A stretch of DNA of 64,000 nucleotides, from contig NZ_MKZO01000032.1 in NCBI RefSeq assembly GCF_001941965.1, positions 1-64,000 of the forward strand, read 5' to 3'. Below are positions 25,430 to 33,164 of this stretch, piece after piece. The notes beneath the pieces were generated by a model, which saw only the letters and a list, made by a program, of their open reading frames with translations, had not been told where the DNA came from and searched no databases. A program made the position numbers and the translations under genes. The stretch's first letter is position 1. Each line of letters begins with the position of its first letter. Source of the stretch: Pseudomonas putida (GTDB lineage: Bacteria; Pseudomonadota; Gammaproteobacteria; Pseudomonadales; Pseudomonadaceae).

Positions 25430-25858
25430 ATGTTCGGTTTCTTCAACAAGGCCTCGGACGCAGATATCGCCCAGGTCAAACGCGCGCTGGGCAACGAGGC
25501 CGTAGTGGTGCTCTCCGCCAGTTGCTGCATGCCCGGTACCAACGAAGTCGATGAACAGATCGAGAAAGCCGCGCAGGCGGCTCTGGCTGCTGCCAAGCTC
25601 GACTGGCCGGTGCTGACCGTCACCGTGACCACGGCACAAACCATCCTGCCGAAGATCACCTCCGAGCTGAATGCAGCCGAAGGCGCACTGGCCCAGCAGG
25701 TGTCCGAGCTGTTCATGGCCCACGGCCTGAGCGCATTCCCGATCGTCATCGTCGATCAGAAACTGCTGTCCTACGGCGGCGTACCCGACCAAGCGATGAT
25801 CCAGGGCGCGTTGCCCACTACCACGGCGCCCAACGTGGCAAGCGGAGGAGCCCGATGA
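25430..25858 (+). CDS. thioredoxin-fold protein with vicinal cysteines
   Basis: 142 aa, no signal peptide. A beta strand VVVLSA leads into SCCMPG (Cys32, Cys33), followed by a long helix and a C-terminal AFPIVIVDQKLLSYGGVP with a cis-Pro-like position, so a thioredoxin fold is likely. The vicinal pair is not a CxxC redox site. It recalls the CC pair of the ArsD metallochaperone that hands arsenite to a pump. A role carrying arsenite or an organoarsenical to the permease or the ArsM-like protein is inferred. Its stop overlaps the reductase ATG by four bases. Confidence 0.7.
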   Translation: MFGFFNKASDADIAQVKRALGNEAVVVLSASCCMPGTNEVDEQIEKAAQAALAAAKLDWPVLTVTVTTAQTILPKITSELNAAEGALAQQVSELFMAHGLSAFPIVIVDQKLLSYGGVPDQAMIQGALPTTTAPNVASGGAR

Positions 25859-27063
25859 ACACGCCTCTCCAGACCGCACGCCATGGAGGGCGTGTCTTCC
25901 TCACTGGCGGTACCGGTTTCCTGGGAGCCTTGATGGCCGCCCAGATGCTCAGCGATGGCTGGGCGGATCATCTGGTCCTGCCGTCCCGCCGTGAAGTGGA
26001 AACCGGCAGCATTCCCGAGGAGGTCCAGCGCGAGCTGTTCGCCCTGGGCAAAAACCCGGACGACGTTGCCGGACAGATCACCACGGTTCACTGGCAAGGC
26101 GCCGAAACCGCCACGGTCGAGCTGCTGGAAAACACCCTGCGCGCGGGCAAGGTGGACACCATCGTTCACTGCGCCGGGTGCCTGGACTACTTCGACAACG
26201 ACGCCCTGCAGGCAATGAACGTCGATTTCACCGAAAGACTGACCATCGCGGCAAAGCGTGCCGGGGTGAGCTTCTTCATTTTTGTATCCACTGCCTACTC
26301 GGCGGGTTACTCCGGTGCACCAGTGCCCGAAACCGCTCTGAGCGAGCCGCCGAAAGACCCGACCAACTACACACTGACCAAGCGCGCTGCGGAGCGAGTG
26401 GTTGCCGAGTGTGGCATCCCGTTCCTGGTGGCCCGGCCGTCGATCGTCATCGGCAGCTCGGTGGACGGACGCTATAGCGGCAAGCGCTATGGTCTGTATC
26501 AGCAATGGATGGGCATCGAACGGCTGCTGTCGGACCGGCACCACGCCGAGCTGCACACCGTTGCCACTGACCAAGCGCTCAACCTGCTGCATCAGGACGT
26601 GTTCCAGGCCAGTATCGCCAGCATCTTCCGCTGGGTGCCGGCGGGGGAATATGTGAACCTGGTGGTGGACGACCAGACCAGCCCGTCCATGCGCGACCTG
26701 TGGCGAGTCTTCTGCGAGGTCACCCGCCCTAACACGGTGATCTTCTACGACAGCCTGCAGGACGTGGACCTCAAGGCCATCAACATCCGCCAGCGCGGCT
26801 ACCTGACCTTCGCCCAGACCAACCTGGAGATCGGTGCTTACCCATGGGCGTTCGATCGCCAATGGCTGCGAACCTTGCGTGAGCATGGACTGCACTTCAC
26901 CGAAACCACGATGGAAACGCTGAAGGTGTGCCAGGACCGGTTCGTTCGCTCCTCCCAACCCATTCAGCGCTACCTCGAACGCTTTGCTGCGGATCTGCCG
27001 GCACGTACCGAGTTCCGTCACCACCTGGACACCCTGGACCTCGCCGCCAATGAACATGCTTGA
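25855..27063 (+). CDS. fatty-acyl/thioester reductase (NAD-binding_4, extended SDR)
   Basis: 402-aa extended SDR. It has the nucleotide loop TGGTGFLG at 17-24, a catalytic Tyr-x3-Lys in NYTLTKRAAERV and the PF07993-type ARPSIVIGSS segment. This family includes male-sterility-type fatty acyl-CoA reductases and the terminal reductase domains of carboxylic acid reductases, which release aldehydes from thioesters. With the ligase at 18253 and the ADO-like protein at 23587 it would complete acid to acyl thioester to aldehyde to hydrocarbon or related product. It overlaps both neighbours, so the five rightward genes are translationally coupled at this end. Confidence 0.87.
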   Translation: MNTPLQTARHGGRVFLTGGTGFLGALMAAQMLSDGWADHLVLPSRREVETGSIPEEVQRELFALGKNPDDVAGQITTVHWQGAETATVELLENTLRAGKVDTIVHCAGCLDYFDNDALQAMNVDFTERLTIAAKRAGVSFFIFVSTAYSAGYSGAPVPETALSEPPKDPTNYTLTKRAAERVVAECGIPFLVARPSIVIGSSVDGRYSGKRYGLYQQWMGIERLLSDRHHAELHTVATDQALNLLHQDVFQASIASIFRWVPAGEYVNLVVDDQTSPSMRDLWRVFCEVTRPNTVIFYDSLQDVDLKAINIRQRGYLTFAQTNLEIGAYPWAFDRQWLRTLREHGLHFTETTMETLKVCQDRFVRSSQPIQRYLERFAADLPARTEFRHHLDTLDLAANEHA

Positions 27064-28114
27064 TACCGCAGCCACAAGGCTGGAACCCTGGCAGCGGGAG
27101 CTGATGCACATTGCCTCCGTGGTAGGCGACGATCTCGACCGTGAGGCGAATGGCGCCGACTCACCGCGCACGCTCTGGTGGGGTGGCGCGTACTCCGACC
27201 TGCTCGCCATGTGCGCCGATGCCTTCCGTGGCGAACTGCTTATCGCAGACCACGAACCGCGCTCCCTGCGTAAAAGCACGGCGCTGGTCAGCAAGGCCCG
27301 GGCCGTTCGACTCATGGCGCTGCCGGACCTGTCCCGCGATGCCGGCGTGATCGAGACGCTGCTCCAAGGCGCGGTGCTACGCGACATCGACGGCTACCTC
27401 GCCCTGGAGGAAAAGCTGCGCTTCGGGATCGAGCGTTCGCCTGCCGTAGCGACAGGCTGGGCCAGCCGGATCGTCATGGACTTCACCCTGAACCGGGTCA
27501 GCGCCGAAGCCGAGCAGCAACTGCTGGCCGAGGCCTTCCGGGCACTCAGCCTGACCGGCTCCGTTATCTGCGGGGTACTGGTGAGCGACGAGCCATTGGC
27601 GTCCCTGCACAACGTCCGCTCCGCGCCGGCCGGTGCAGCGCTCAGGATTCCATCCGAGACCGCCGTCATTGCTGCCTTCGAACGCGCGGGTTTTCACGGG
27701 ATAACCCTGCATTGGTCGGCGACGGCCCACGAAGCCATCGACAGGATCGGTGATGCGGAAGTCCGGATGTGCACGGTCCAGGCCTACAAGGGCAAGCAAG
27801 GGCCTTGCTGGGAGTTGGGTCAGGCCGTCATGTACCGGGGGCCGTGGAGCGAAGTCCGTGACGACGATGGCCACGTGTATCGGCGCGGGGAGCGGGTCGC
27901 GGTGTGTGCCAAGACCTACGACCTCATGATGCGGGCACCCTATGAAGGTTCGTTCCTCGGACTGCGCAGCGTGAACGAGCCGCCACTGGCCGAAGCGGTG
28001 CTGTTCGACTGCAATACGCCGGCATTGAGAGACCCGAAGGTGACCAAGGGGTTGGCACCGTTTGAAGGGGCTCAAGCGGCAGCTTGCTGCTCGGGTTCAA
28101 CTGGATGCTGCTGA
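27050..28114 (+). CDS. ArsM-like methyltransferase-fold protein with Cys-rich tail
   Basis: 354 aa. The C-terminal half is recognisable as the arsenosugar-type ArsM extension: VQAYKGKQGPCWELGQAVMYRG, DDDGHVYRRGERVAVCAKTY, FDCNTPALRDPKVTKG and a final ACCSGSTGCC. The middle keeps the methyltransferase pattern LLAEAFRALSLTG...SDEPL. The N-terminal SAM loop (GxGxG) is not recognisable, and the arsenite-binding Cys expected in the NCVLN motif is replaced (DFTLN). It may bind an arsenical without methylating it, or use another co-substrate. Start 27050 or 27056; both overlap the reductase stop. Its presence ties the lipid genes to arsenic. Confidence 0.75.
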   Translation: MNMLDTAATRLEPWQRELMHIASVVGDDLDREANGADSPRTLWWGGAYSDLLAMCADAFRGELLIADHEPRSLRKSTALVSKARAVRLMALPDLSRDAGVIETLLQGAVLRDIDGYLALEEKLRFGIERSPAVATGWASRIVMDFTLNRVSAEAEQQLLAEAFRALSLTGSVICGVLVSDEPLASLHNVRSAPAGAALRIPSETAVIAAFERAGFHGITLHWSATAHEAIDRIGDAEVRMCTVQAYKGKQGPCWELGQAVMYRGPWSEVRDDDGHVYRRGERVAVCAKTYDLMMRAPYEGSFLGLRSVNEPPLAEAVLFDCNTPALRDPKVTKGLAPFEGAQAAACCSGSTGCC

Positions 28115-28131
28115 CGCCCTGTCAGTAGCGA

Positions 28132-28162
28132 TTGTCGCGAGGGGCCGTATGGGCCATATAAT
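28132..28162 (+). promoter_or_regulatory. putative sigma-70 promoter of the LuxR-type gene
   Basis: TTGTCG (28132-28137) and a perfect TATAAT (28157-28162) are separated by 19 bp, slightly long. The gene starts 68 bases downstream. It suggests that the regulator has its own promoter, apart from the ArsM-like operon. Confidence 0.4.
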
Positions 28163-28230
28163 CCCCAACCGGCCTCTCATACGCACCCACCAAGCGCTGA
28201 CGGGGTCACAATCAGCAGGGAGTGCGGACT

Positions 28231-28914
28231 ATGGAACATGTCGAAAACACCTGGCAGGGGCTTGAGGACTTTCTCCAGACAGCCCCGGCTCGGGATCTGG
28301 ACATCGACTGTACTGCCGTAGGTATCGCCTCCGTCAAAGGGCCCACGGTCCACTTCAAGGAAATCCTCTTTCTTGAAGGCGAGATCCACGAAGACCCTGA
28401 AACCCTGCAAAGCCACTGCGCTTCGCTTGTTGCACTCTGGGCTGCGGTCAAGGCCCCCTCCCTCATCGACCTCGGACAGTGCTCCTGCATCGGTCGCCGC
28501 CTGCTCCTTCAGGAGCCGACCCTGGGCAGACGCTTCGCCATTCACGCTACCGAGATAAACGACAGTACCCTGCTATTTGCAGTCATTAGCTCGACCAAGC
28601 GCTGGAAGGATGTCGAGACGGTCAAATGCCTGATAACGGAGTTGGTGGCGCTTGCCGATCATGTCAGTGACAAGAACGACTTGAGAGCCGAAGAGACCGA
28701 GGCCCAGCAGGACACCGGTCTGAACTGGTATCAGTTCACAAGTCGCGAAGTAGATATCCTGAAGCTGGTTGCCGCTGGGAACAGTAACAAGCAGATCGCC
28801 CGCGAACTGGGCTCAAGCCCTAACACTGTGCGGAACCAGATTCATGCGCTGTTCAGGAAGGCGGAGGTGACTAATAGGACTGAGTTGGCGTTGAGGGTTG
28901 CTGCGGCAACCTAA
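28231..28914 (+). CDS. LuxR-family transcriptional regulator
   Basis: 227 aa with a C-terminal GerE/LuxR helix-turn-helix (FTSREVDILKLVAAGNSNKQIARELGSSPNTVRNQIHALFRKAEVTNRTEL). The N-terminal region of about 155 residues is not a receiver or an autoinducer domain that I recognise; it holds Cys52, Cys84 and Cys86 (QCSC), which might sense a thiol-reactive compound such as arsenite (speculative). The ATG at 28231 is favoured by GGGAG 8 bases upstream; a GTG at 28222 is possible. It is the only regulator within the lipid-like block and so the first candidate to bind the paired elements at 19828 and 23466. Confidence 0.88.
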   Translation: MEHVENTWQGLEDFLQTAPARDLDIDCTAVGIASVKGPTVHFKEILFLEGEIHEDPETLQSHCASLVALWAAVKAPSLIDLGQCSCIGRRLLLQEPTLGRRFAIHATEINDSTLLFAVISSTKRWKDVETVKCLITELVALADHVSDKNDLRAEETEAQQDTGLNWYQFTSREVDILKLVAAGNSNKQIARELGSSPNTVRNQIHALFRKAEVTNRTELALRVAAAT

Positions 28915-29301
28915 TGTTGCGCGCCTCAGGACGGGGTCATGCGGGCCGTCACCCAAAAGCCTGGTGAGGCGTGCGACTTAACACGACCCTTTCGTCATCT
29001 GCGTCTCGCCTGAGTACATCAGGGCCTGTGATCTGAGATAACGAGAGCGGCCCGCACTTCGGAACCAGTTCGGCACCACGCAGAACGTGATGAAAACCGG
29101 ATCACCACAGGATGCCCTAATGCGTCCTATTTTTCTCACTGTGCAATCGGTTTGCCACCATGTCGTCGCTTGCTTGCTTGCGCACTCCAAAAGCGTGCTA
29201 TACCCAGATCAAGGATCGTGGTACTCAGCCGATAGAGGATGTATCAGGAGGGGCGTAGCTCGACCGCTCGTCAGCTACTTTGGGACGCCCCACTGGTTCT
29301 A
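28915..29301. other. gene-free spacer
   Basis: About 390 bases between the LuxR-type gene and the Panacea operon promoter. Short open frames exist on both strands, but none has a convincing start, codon pattern or recognisable family. It probably marks the junction between two accessory blocks. Confidence 0.5.
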
Positions 29302-29329
29302 TTGACTAAAGGATACATGCGCCCATAAT
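29302..29329 (+). promoter_or_regulatory. sigma-70 promoter of the Panacea operon
   Basis: TTGACT (29302-29307) and CATAAT (29324-29329) with a 16-bp spacer give a near-consensus promoter. The TTG start codon lies 52 bases downstream with GAGGTG before it. Confidence 0.55.
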
Positions 29330-29380
29330 TTCGCGCCCGCGAACCCGTAATGCCCATGGATGGCGCAAGAGAGGTGACTC

Positions 29381-29932
29381 TTGATTTTTTCCGAACAAAA
29401 AGTAGCCCACATGGCGGCTTTCTTTTTGGCTCGCCGCGAGGGCCCAATGGCCCACATCAAGCTGATGAAGCTGCTCTATTTGGCTGATCGCTTGAGCATG
29501 GAACGTTATGACGCTCCTATGTCAGATGATGCCCAGTGCAACATGAAAAACGGTCCAGTTCTGTCTGCAACCTTCGACCTGATGAAAGGCACCCGCAGAA
29601 GTGAAGCATGGAGCTCGTTCATTTCCCCAATCGACGATAACGAAGTGACTCTGCAGAGAGACTTTGCATGGGATGAGCTTGATGAGTTGTCTCGGGCCGA
29701 TTTGAAAATTCTCGACGAAGTGTTCGTCAAGTTCGGTCACATGAAGCGCTGGGACCTAGTGGAGTATGTCCATACTCTTCCTGAATGGGAGAACCCAGGC
29801 GACACCAGCAAGCCGATCGACACTGAAGTAACCTTCAAATCCTTTGGGCTCAACGAGATGCAAGCTCATGAAAAGGTGGGGATGCTTCGAAGCCGCAAGT
29901 TGCTTGGTTTGAAACTCGCTGAGATGAAGTAA
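29381..29932 (+). CDS. Panacea-domain (SocA/DUF4065-like) antitoxin
   Basis: 183 aa. The N-terminus IFSEQKVAHMAAFFLARREGPMAHIKLMKLLYLADRLSMERYD is the typical Panacea/SocA-like opening. This domain serves as an antitoxin for many unrelated toxins and as a proteolysis adaptor in SocA. The start codon is TTG at 29381, with GAGGTG 5-10 bases upstream. The stop and the next ATG share a base (TAATG), the usual coupling of antitoxin and toxin. Base composition is more AT-rich than the flanks, consistent with horizontal gain. Confidence 0.85.
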   Translation: MIFSEQKVAHMAAFFLARREGPMAHIKLMKLLYLADRLSMERYDAPMSDDAQCNMKNGPVLSATFDLMKGTRRSEAWSSFISPIDDNEVTLQRDFAWDELDELSRADLKILDEVFVKFGHMKRWDLVEYVHTLPEWENPGDTSKPIDTEVTFKSFGLNEMQAHEKVGMLRSRKLLGLKLAEMK

Positions 29933-30333
29933 TGCCGCCAAGGACTGTCTTTCAGCAGGGAACGCTCTTCATCCTCACTGGCCCTACACACCACCTGCAC
30001 GTCGTTATGAACGATCCGGTTCACTGCGGAGAGTTGAACGATATGAGCGTGCTGGTGGTGAATTTCTCAACTGTTCAGCCCGGAGCCTTTCATGATCCTG
30101 CATGCGTGCTCCAGGCAGGCTGCCATCCGTTCATCACTCGCGAGAGCTTTGTCGTCTATAGAGGGGCCACTGTGCTGAGAGTCCCGCGCCTGGAAGACCA
30201 GATTATCGCAGGGCATGTACGACCCGACTCGCCTGTCAGCCAGAACGTATACAACCAAGTCCGAGCTGGCTTCGATGTGTCAGACTTGGTTGCAGCTAAA
30301 ATCTCTCGCTATCTACGCAGACACGGCATCTAG
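29932..30333 (+). CDS. probable toxin partner of the Panacea antitoxin
   Basis: 133 aa, no signal peptide. It is rich in beta strands in the first half (FILTGPTHHLHVVM, MSVLVVNFSTV, FVVYRGATVLRV), which could be an SH3/PemK-like barrel; conserved-looking acidic and His residues are in HHLHVVMNDP. I cannot assign a known toxin family with certainty. Its position directly after a Panacea antitoxin with TAATG coupling is the main evidence. It is followed by a good terminator. Confidence 0.65.
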   Translation: MPPRTVFQQGTLFILTGPTHHLHVVMNDPVHCGELNDMSVLVVNFSTVQPGAFHDPACVLQAGCHPFITRESFVVYRGATVLRVPRLEDQIIAGHVRPDSPVSQNVYNQVRAGFDVSDLVAAKISRYLRRHGI

Positions 30334-30404
30334 GTATCTGCGATCAGGTCCGGAAGGTGACTTGGCGGGATGGTTGCGTCTAGAAGCTAGTGTTTTGTGC
30401 CAAC

Positions 30405-30430
30405 AAAGCCGCCTGTGATGGCGGCTTTTT
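30405..30430. terminator. intrinsic terminator, bidirectional
   Basis: AAAGCCGCC-TGTGAT-GGCGGCTTT followed by TT on the plus strand and a run of A/T on the other side. It separates the toxin gene from the convergent metallopeptidase gene. Confidence 0.8.
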
Positions 30431-30451
30431 GGTGTAAAGGCCTTACGAGGG

Positions 30452-31564
30452 TCAAGTTTTAACCAATCGTAGATTGGGCTTCTTTCTTGGTACGGTAACC
30501 GGTTGAGCTGCCAAGTCTCCGCTTATGGCAACGGGAGCCATACTGAACAGGATTGGAATCAGGTCATCGACCGCGACATCCAACTCTCTTGCAATTCCGC
30601 TCAAGGAGCGACCAGTATCTCTAGCGAGCCCCAAGACTTTTTGAAGCACCTGTGACGTTTCTCTTTGAGAACTCTCCGGCTCCTGAGTTCTGGCCCCCAT
30701 CGTGGAAAGCTCGATACAGATACTTCTATAGATCCACTCCGAGAGGACGCTGGTTTTGTGAAGGCGGTAGGCCAACGCCATCGCCGAGACATTCCAGAGC
30801 TTTTTGGCGCGCACAATGTCCTTTACAGAGCGAATGTTCCAGCCGTGAGCGAGGATGCTTTGATAGGGCATGAGAAAGGCTGACGCGAAAGCATTCGCCT
30901 CGTTCTCCACCTCTTTACCCTTGTTGCTGCCATGTCTGTGCAGCACCAAGTGCCCGAGCTCATGGGCGGCATCAAACCGACTCGCCTCTGCAGACTTCTG
31001 GGTATTCAGGAAAACGAACGGCGTGGTGCCTTTTCTCCAACAAGAAAATGCGTTGACCTGATTGGTTTCTTCGGCCAAGGAAAAAACTCTGACGCCCTTC
31101 AGCTCAAGAAGGTGTACCAGATTTCTAATGGGTAGCTGACCTAAACCCCACTCAACACGTACCGCCTCTGCAGCGGCCTCGGGATCCATACCGGAACAGT
31201 CCGGAACCATAGGGCTCGGCAAGTTAAATCGCGAATCGATCCAATCGCTTAGCATGTACGCAATACCACCGGCGGCAAGAGCTGCATCACGCTGGCCAGC
31301 AGTCATTCGTGAAAAAGAACGGAAGCTCGCATTTTCTTCCGTTGGGGCCTCTACATCGCGACCACTAAAAAACGTAATCGGGAAGCCAAGGGCCTGGGCA
31401 ATATTGCCCAAGCTCTCTTCTGTTGGGAGTTGATCCCCACTCTCGTACAAAGAAATCGTCTTGCTGCTGAGCAATGTTGCGTCCGCAAGCGATTTCTTGG
31501 TCCATCCACGGCGTTGACGAGCTAGCACCAAACGGGCCGGATTGAAATCGCTTATGTCGTTCAT
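30452..31564 (-). CDS. HTH plus ImmA/IrrE-type metallopeptidase
   Basis: 370 aa. Residues 9-65 form an XRE helix-turn-helix (ARLVLARQRRGWTKKSLADATLLSSKTISLYESG). The zinc protease motif HELGH is at 201-205, with a downstream Glu in ENEANAFASAFLMP that fits the third ligand. Proteins of this build cleave partner repressors (ImmA, IrrE) or act as antitoxins of COG2856 systems. The gene overlaps the upstream gene by four bases, so the two form one functional pair. Context beside a toxin-antitoxin module suggests stress or phage-linked function. Confidence 0.88.
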   Translation of the reverse strand: MNDISDFNPARLVLARQRRGWTKKSLADATLLSSKTISLYESGDQLPTEESLGNIAQALGFPITFFSGRDVEAPTEENASFRSFSRMTAGQRDAALAAGGIAYMLSDWIDSRFNLPSPMVPDCSGMDPEAAAEAVRVEWGLGQLPIRNLVHLLELKGVRVFSLAEETNQVNAFSCWRKGTTPFVFLNTQKSAEASRFDAAHELGHLVLHRHGSNKGKEVENEANAFASAFLMPYQSILAHGWNIRSVKDIVRAKKLWNVSAMALAYRLHKTSVLSEWIYRSICIELSTMGARTQEPESSQRETSQVLQKVLGLARDTGRSLSGIARELDVAVDDLIPILFSMAPVAISGDLAAQPVTVPRKKPNLRLVKT

Positions 31565-32223
31565 GTTCTCGGTGTCACAGGAATATCGATAGAGGGACTG
31601 GTGTCCGCCCCACCGAAATCTTCGGGGGCATTAAGGTTCAGGGGCGGCATGATAAAGCGCGGCTGCCATCCGTCAACCTTGCCGTTGTCGGCCATGTTCA
31701 TCGGCCTAGAGAGCTCGTAATGCACAATTTGATTTTCCACATCGACGTAGAAAAGCAGCATCCAAAGGATCTGCTCAGCAGTCGTGTCCAGTGGGAGTCG
31801 TTGCCTATCGCTGAGTTCCACCGGGAACATGTCCAACTGGCGAACATTGTAGTGAACGCTGCGACTGGTCCGGTTGCCTCTCTTGTTACGTGTAAGCGGT
31901 ATGGCATAGGGGTTGCCCGTATTCTCATCACCGCAACACAGCGTGATCGCATGCTTGTTATCTGGGGAAACAATCCGTGGCTGATTGCTAGGATCCGTGG
32001 GCTTCCAGCCTTTGGGAATGGTCAACGCACGAAGCGCCTCCGTGCCGTAGATCCAAGCCAATGTGCCCCTAGAGCCTTTCGGCTGCAGCGGGCCGGCATT
32101 CGAGGCTACGCGGTAGCACTGGAGAGCAATAGTGCGTAGCTCTTCAGCGGTAATGCCCAACAGACGCTCAATCGCTTGCTCAGGTGGCAAGCTCTCGACT
32201 TGATCCAGAAAATCCATGGCCAT
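31561..32223 (-). CDS. unknown protein paired with the ImmA/IrrE protease
   Basis: 220 aa, no signal peptide or TM segment. No family is recognised. It has a helical N-terminus (MAMDFLDQVESLPPEQAIERLLG), a middle with CCGDENTGNPYAI and NKRGNRTSRSVHYNV, and a Pro-rich C-terminus. It is first in a two-gene operon and is coupled by ATGA overlap to the HTH-protease gene, hence probably the effector or substrate of it. A second ATG two codons in (32217) is an alternative start. Codon usage is more AT-rich than the core genes. Confidence 0.7.
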   Translation of the reverse strand: MAMDFLDQVESLPPEQAIERLLGITAEELRTIALQCYRVASNAGPLQPKGSRGTLAWIYGTEALRALTIPKGWKPTDPSNQPRIVSPDNKHAITLCCGDENTGNPYAIPLTRNKRGNRTSRSVHYNVRQLDMFPVELSDRQRLPLDTTAEQILWMLLFYVDVENQIVHYELSRPMNMADNGKVDGWQPRFIMPPLNLNAPEDFGGADTSPSIDIPVTPRT

Positions 32224-32580
32224 AGGGGGAACTCTCTTGTCGGGTTCCGATTTTTATACATCATTCGATGTAGAAAAAAAAGAAGCGCACTAAGAGTCAC
32301 TTCGGACGCCTACTGGCGAGTTTGAGAGAAAAATGGGGCGGATAGAATCGCCAGCCCAACGCCGAATCAAGTGGCCTCCGCCTCCAATGACTCGCAAGTA
32401 GCTTGCGGTCGGCCATTGATCCGATCACTCCAGCCAGATGAGGAATCTGAAGCAAAAAGGGGCAGAAATCCTAATGTTTCCCAGCATGTAAACCAGCCGA
32501 GAGTCGGATCCAAGCTCGAACTCTTTCGAAATTCAGATTCTCCATCTTGCTAGCCCTGCGCTAGCCCGCCCCAAAAATAA
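32224..32580. other. gene-free spacer next to tRNA-Thr
   Basis: About 357 bases holding the promoter region of the leftward two-gene operon and nothing else recognisable. No copy of the tRNA-Thr 3' end was found here, so an integration att site is not supported. A short direct repeat GCTAGCCC occurs twice near 32555-32568. Confidence 0.5.
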
Positions 32581-32581
32581 A

Positions 32582-32606
32582 AAAGGCCTGCATCGCTGCA
32601 AGCCTT
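32582..32606 (-). terminator. terminator of tRNA-Thr
   Basis: On the minus strand AAGGCTTGCA-GCGA-TGCAGGCCTT runs into a T-rich tract, 9 bases downstream of the CCA end of tRNA-Thr. Confidence 0.8.
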
Positions 32607-32614
32607 GATTTTAC

Positions 32615-32690
32615 TGGTGCCGGAGACAGGAATCGAACCTGCGACCTTCGCGTTACGAGTGCGCTGCTCTACCGACTGAGCTACACCGGC
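32615..32690 (-). tRNA. tRNA-Thr(CGT)
   Basis: 76-nt cloverleaf on the minus strand starting GCCGGTGTAGCTCAGTCGG, anticodon loop CTCGTAA (anticodon CGT, codon ACG), T arm GGTTCGATTCC and encoded CCA. It marks the border between the accessory region on the left and core genome on the right. Confidence 0.96.
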
Positions 32691-32747
32691 GGTGGCAGCA
32701 ACGCTACCACTGCCGCGCGGGTTACGCAATTCACTGTTTCCTAACGA

Positions 32748-33164
32748 CTATTGAGCCGTGCCGGTACACCCCTTCGGCGCGAGATCTTCGCTGGCGTCGG
32801 TGCTGCACGCCCAGCCAGTGGCGGAGCGGGTCAGGGTGAGGACCTTGCCCAGCACCGGCGCCGGGGCGTCGAGCAGGGCGCAGGCGATGCTGCCGGTGCC
32901 GTTGGCCGCCGTGCCCGCGGCGGTGATGGTGCAGTGCGCCGTGCGTTCCTGCCCGCCAAGCTGGGTCGGGCCGGTGATGTCCTGGCCCTGGCTGAGACGC
33001 ACTTCGAAGGCGGTCTTCAGCGCGCTGATCTCGGCCAGGCCAGCCGTGGCCTTGGTCCGCGCCTGGTGGTCGGTGTAGAACGGCATGGCAATGGTCATCA
33101 GCAGGCCGATGATGGCAATCACGATCATCAGTTCGATCAATGTAATACCGCGTTGCATCCTCAT
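32748..33164 (-). CDS. pilA: type IV major pilin PilA
   Basis: 138-aa prepilin. The leader MRMQRG is followed by the cleavage site G|ITLIELMIVIAIIGLLMTIAMP, with Glu5 of the mature protein present. Position +1 is Ile rather than the usual Phe. Disulfide cysteines are near the end (GWACSTDASEDLAPKGC). The start at 33164 is chosen for the short leader and GGGGA 8 bases before; ATG 33179 is possible. PilD, encoded at 34581, would remove the leader. pilA is transcribed away from pilC-pilD, with 209 bases between the starts. Confidence 0.92.
   Translation of the reverse strand: MRMQRGITLIELMIVIAIIGLLMTIAMPFYTDHQARTKATAGLAEISALKTAFEVRLSQGQDITGPTQLGGQERTAHCTITAAGTAANGTGSIACALLDAPAPVLGKVLTLTRSATGWACSTDASEDLAPKGCTGTAQ

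Noticed and set aside
28978..29190. 70-codon minus-strand frame
   Set aside because: Composition and lack of a start signal suggest chance; no family match recognised.
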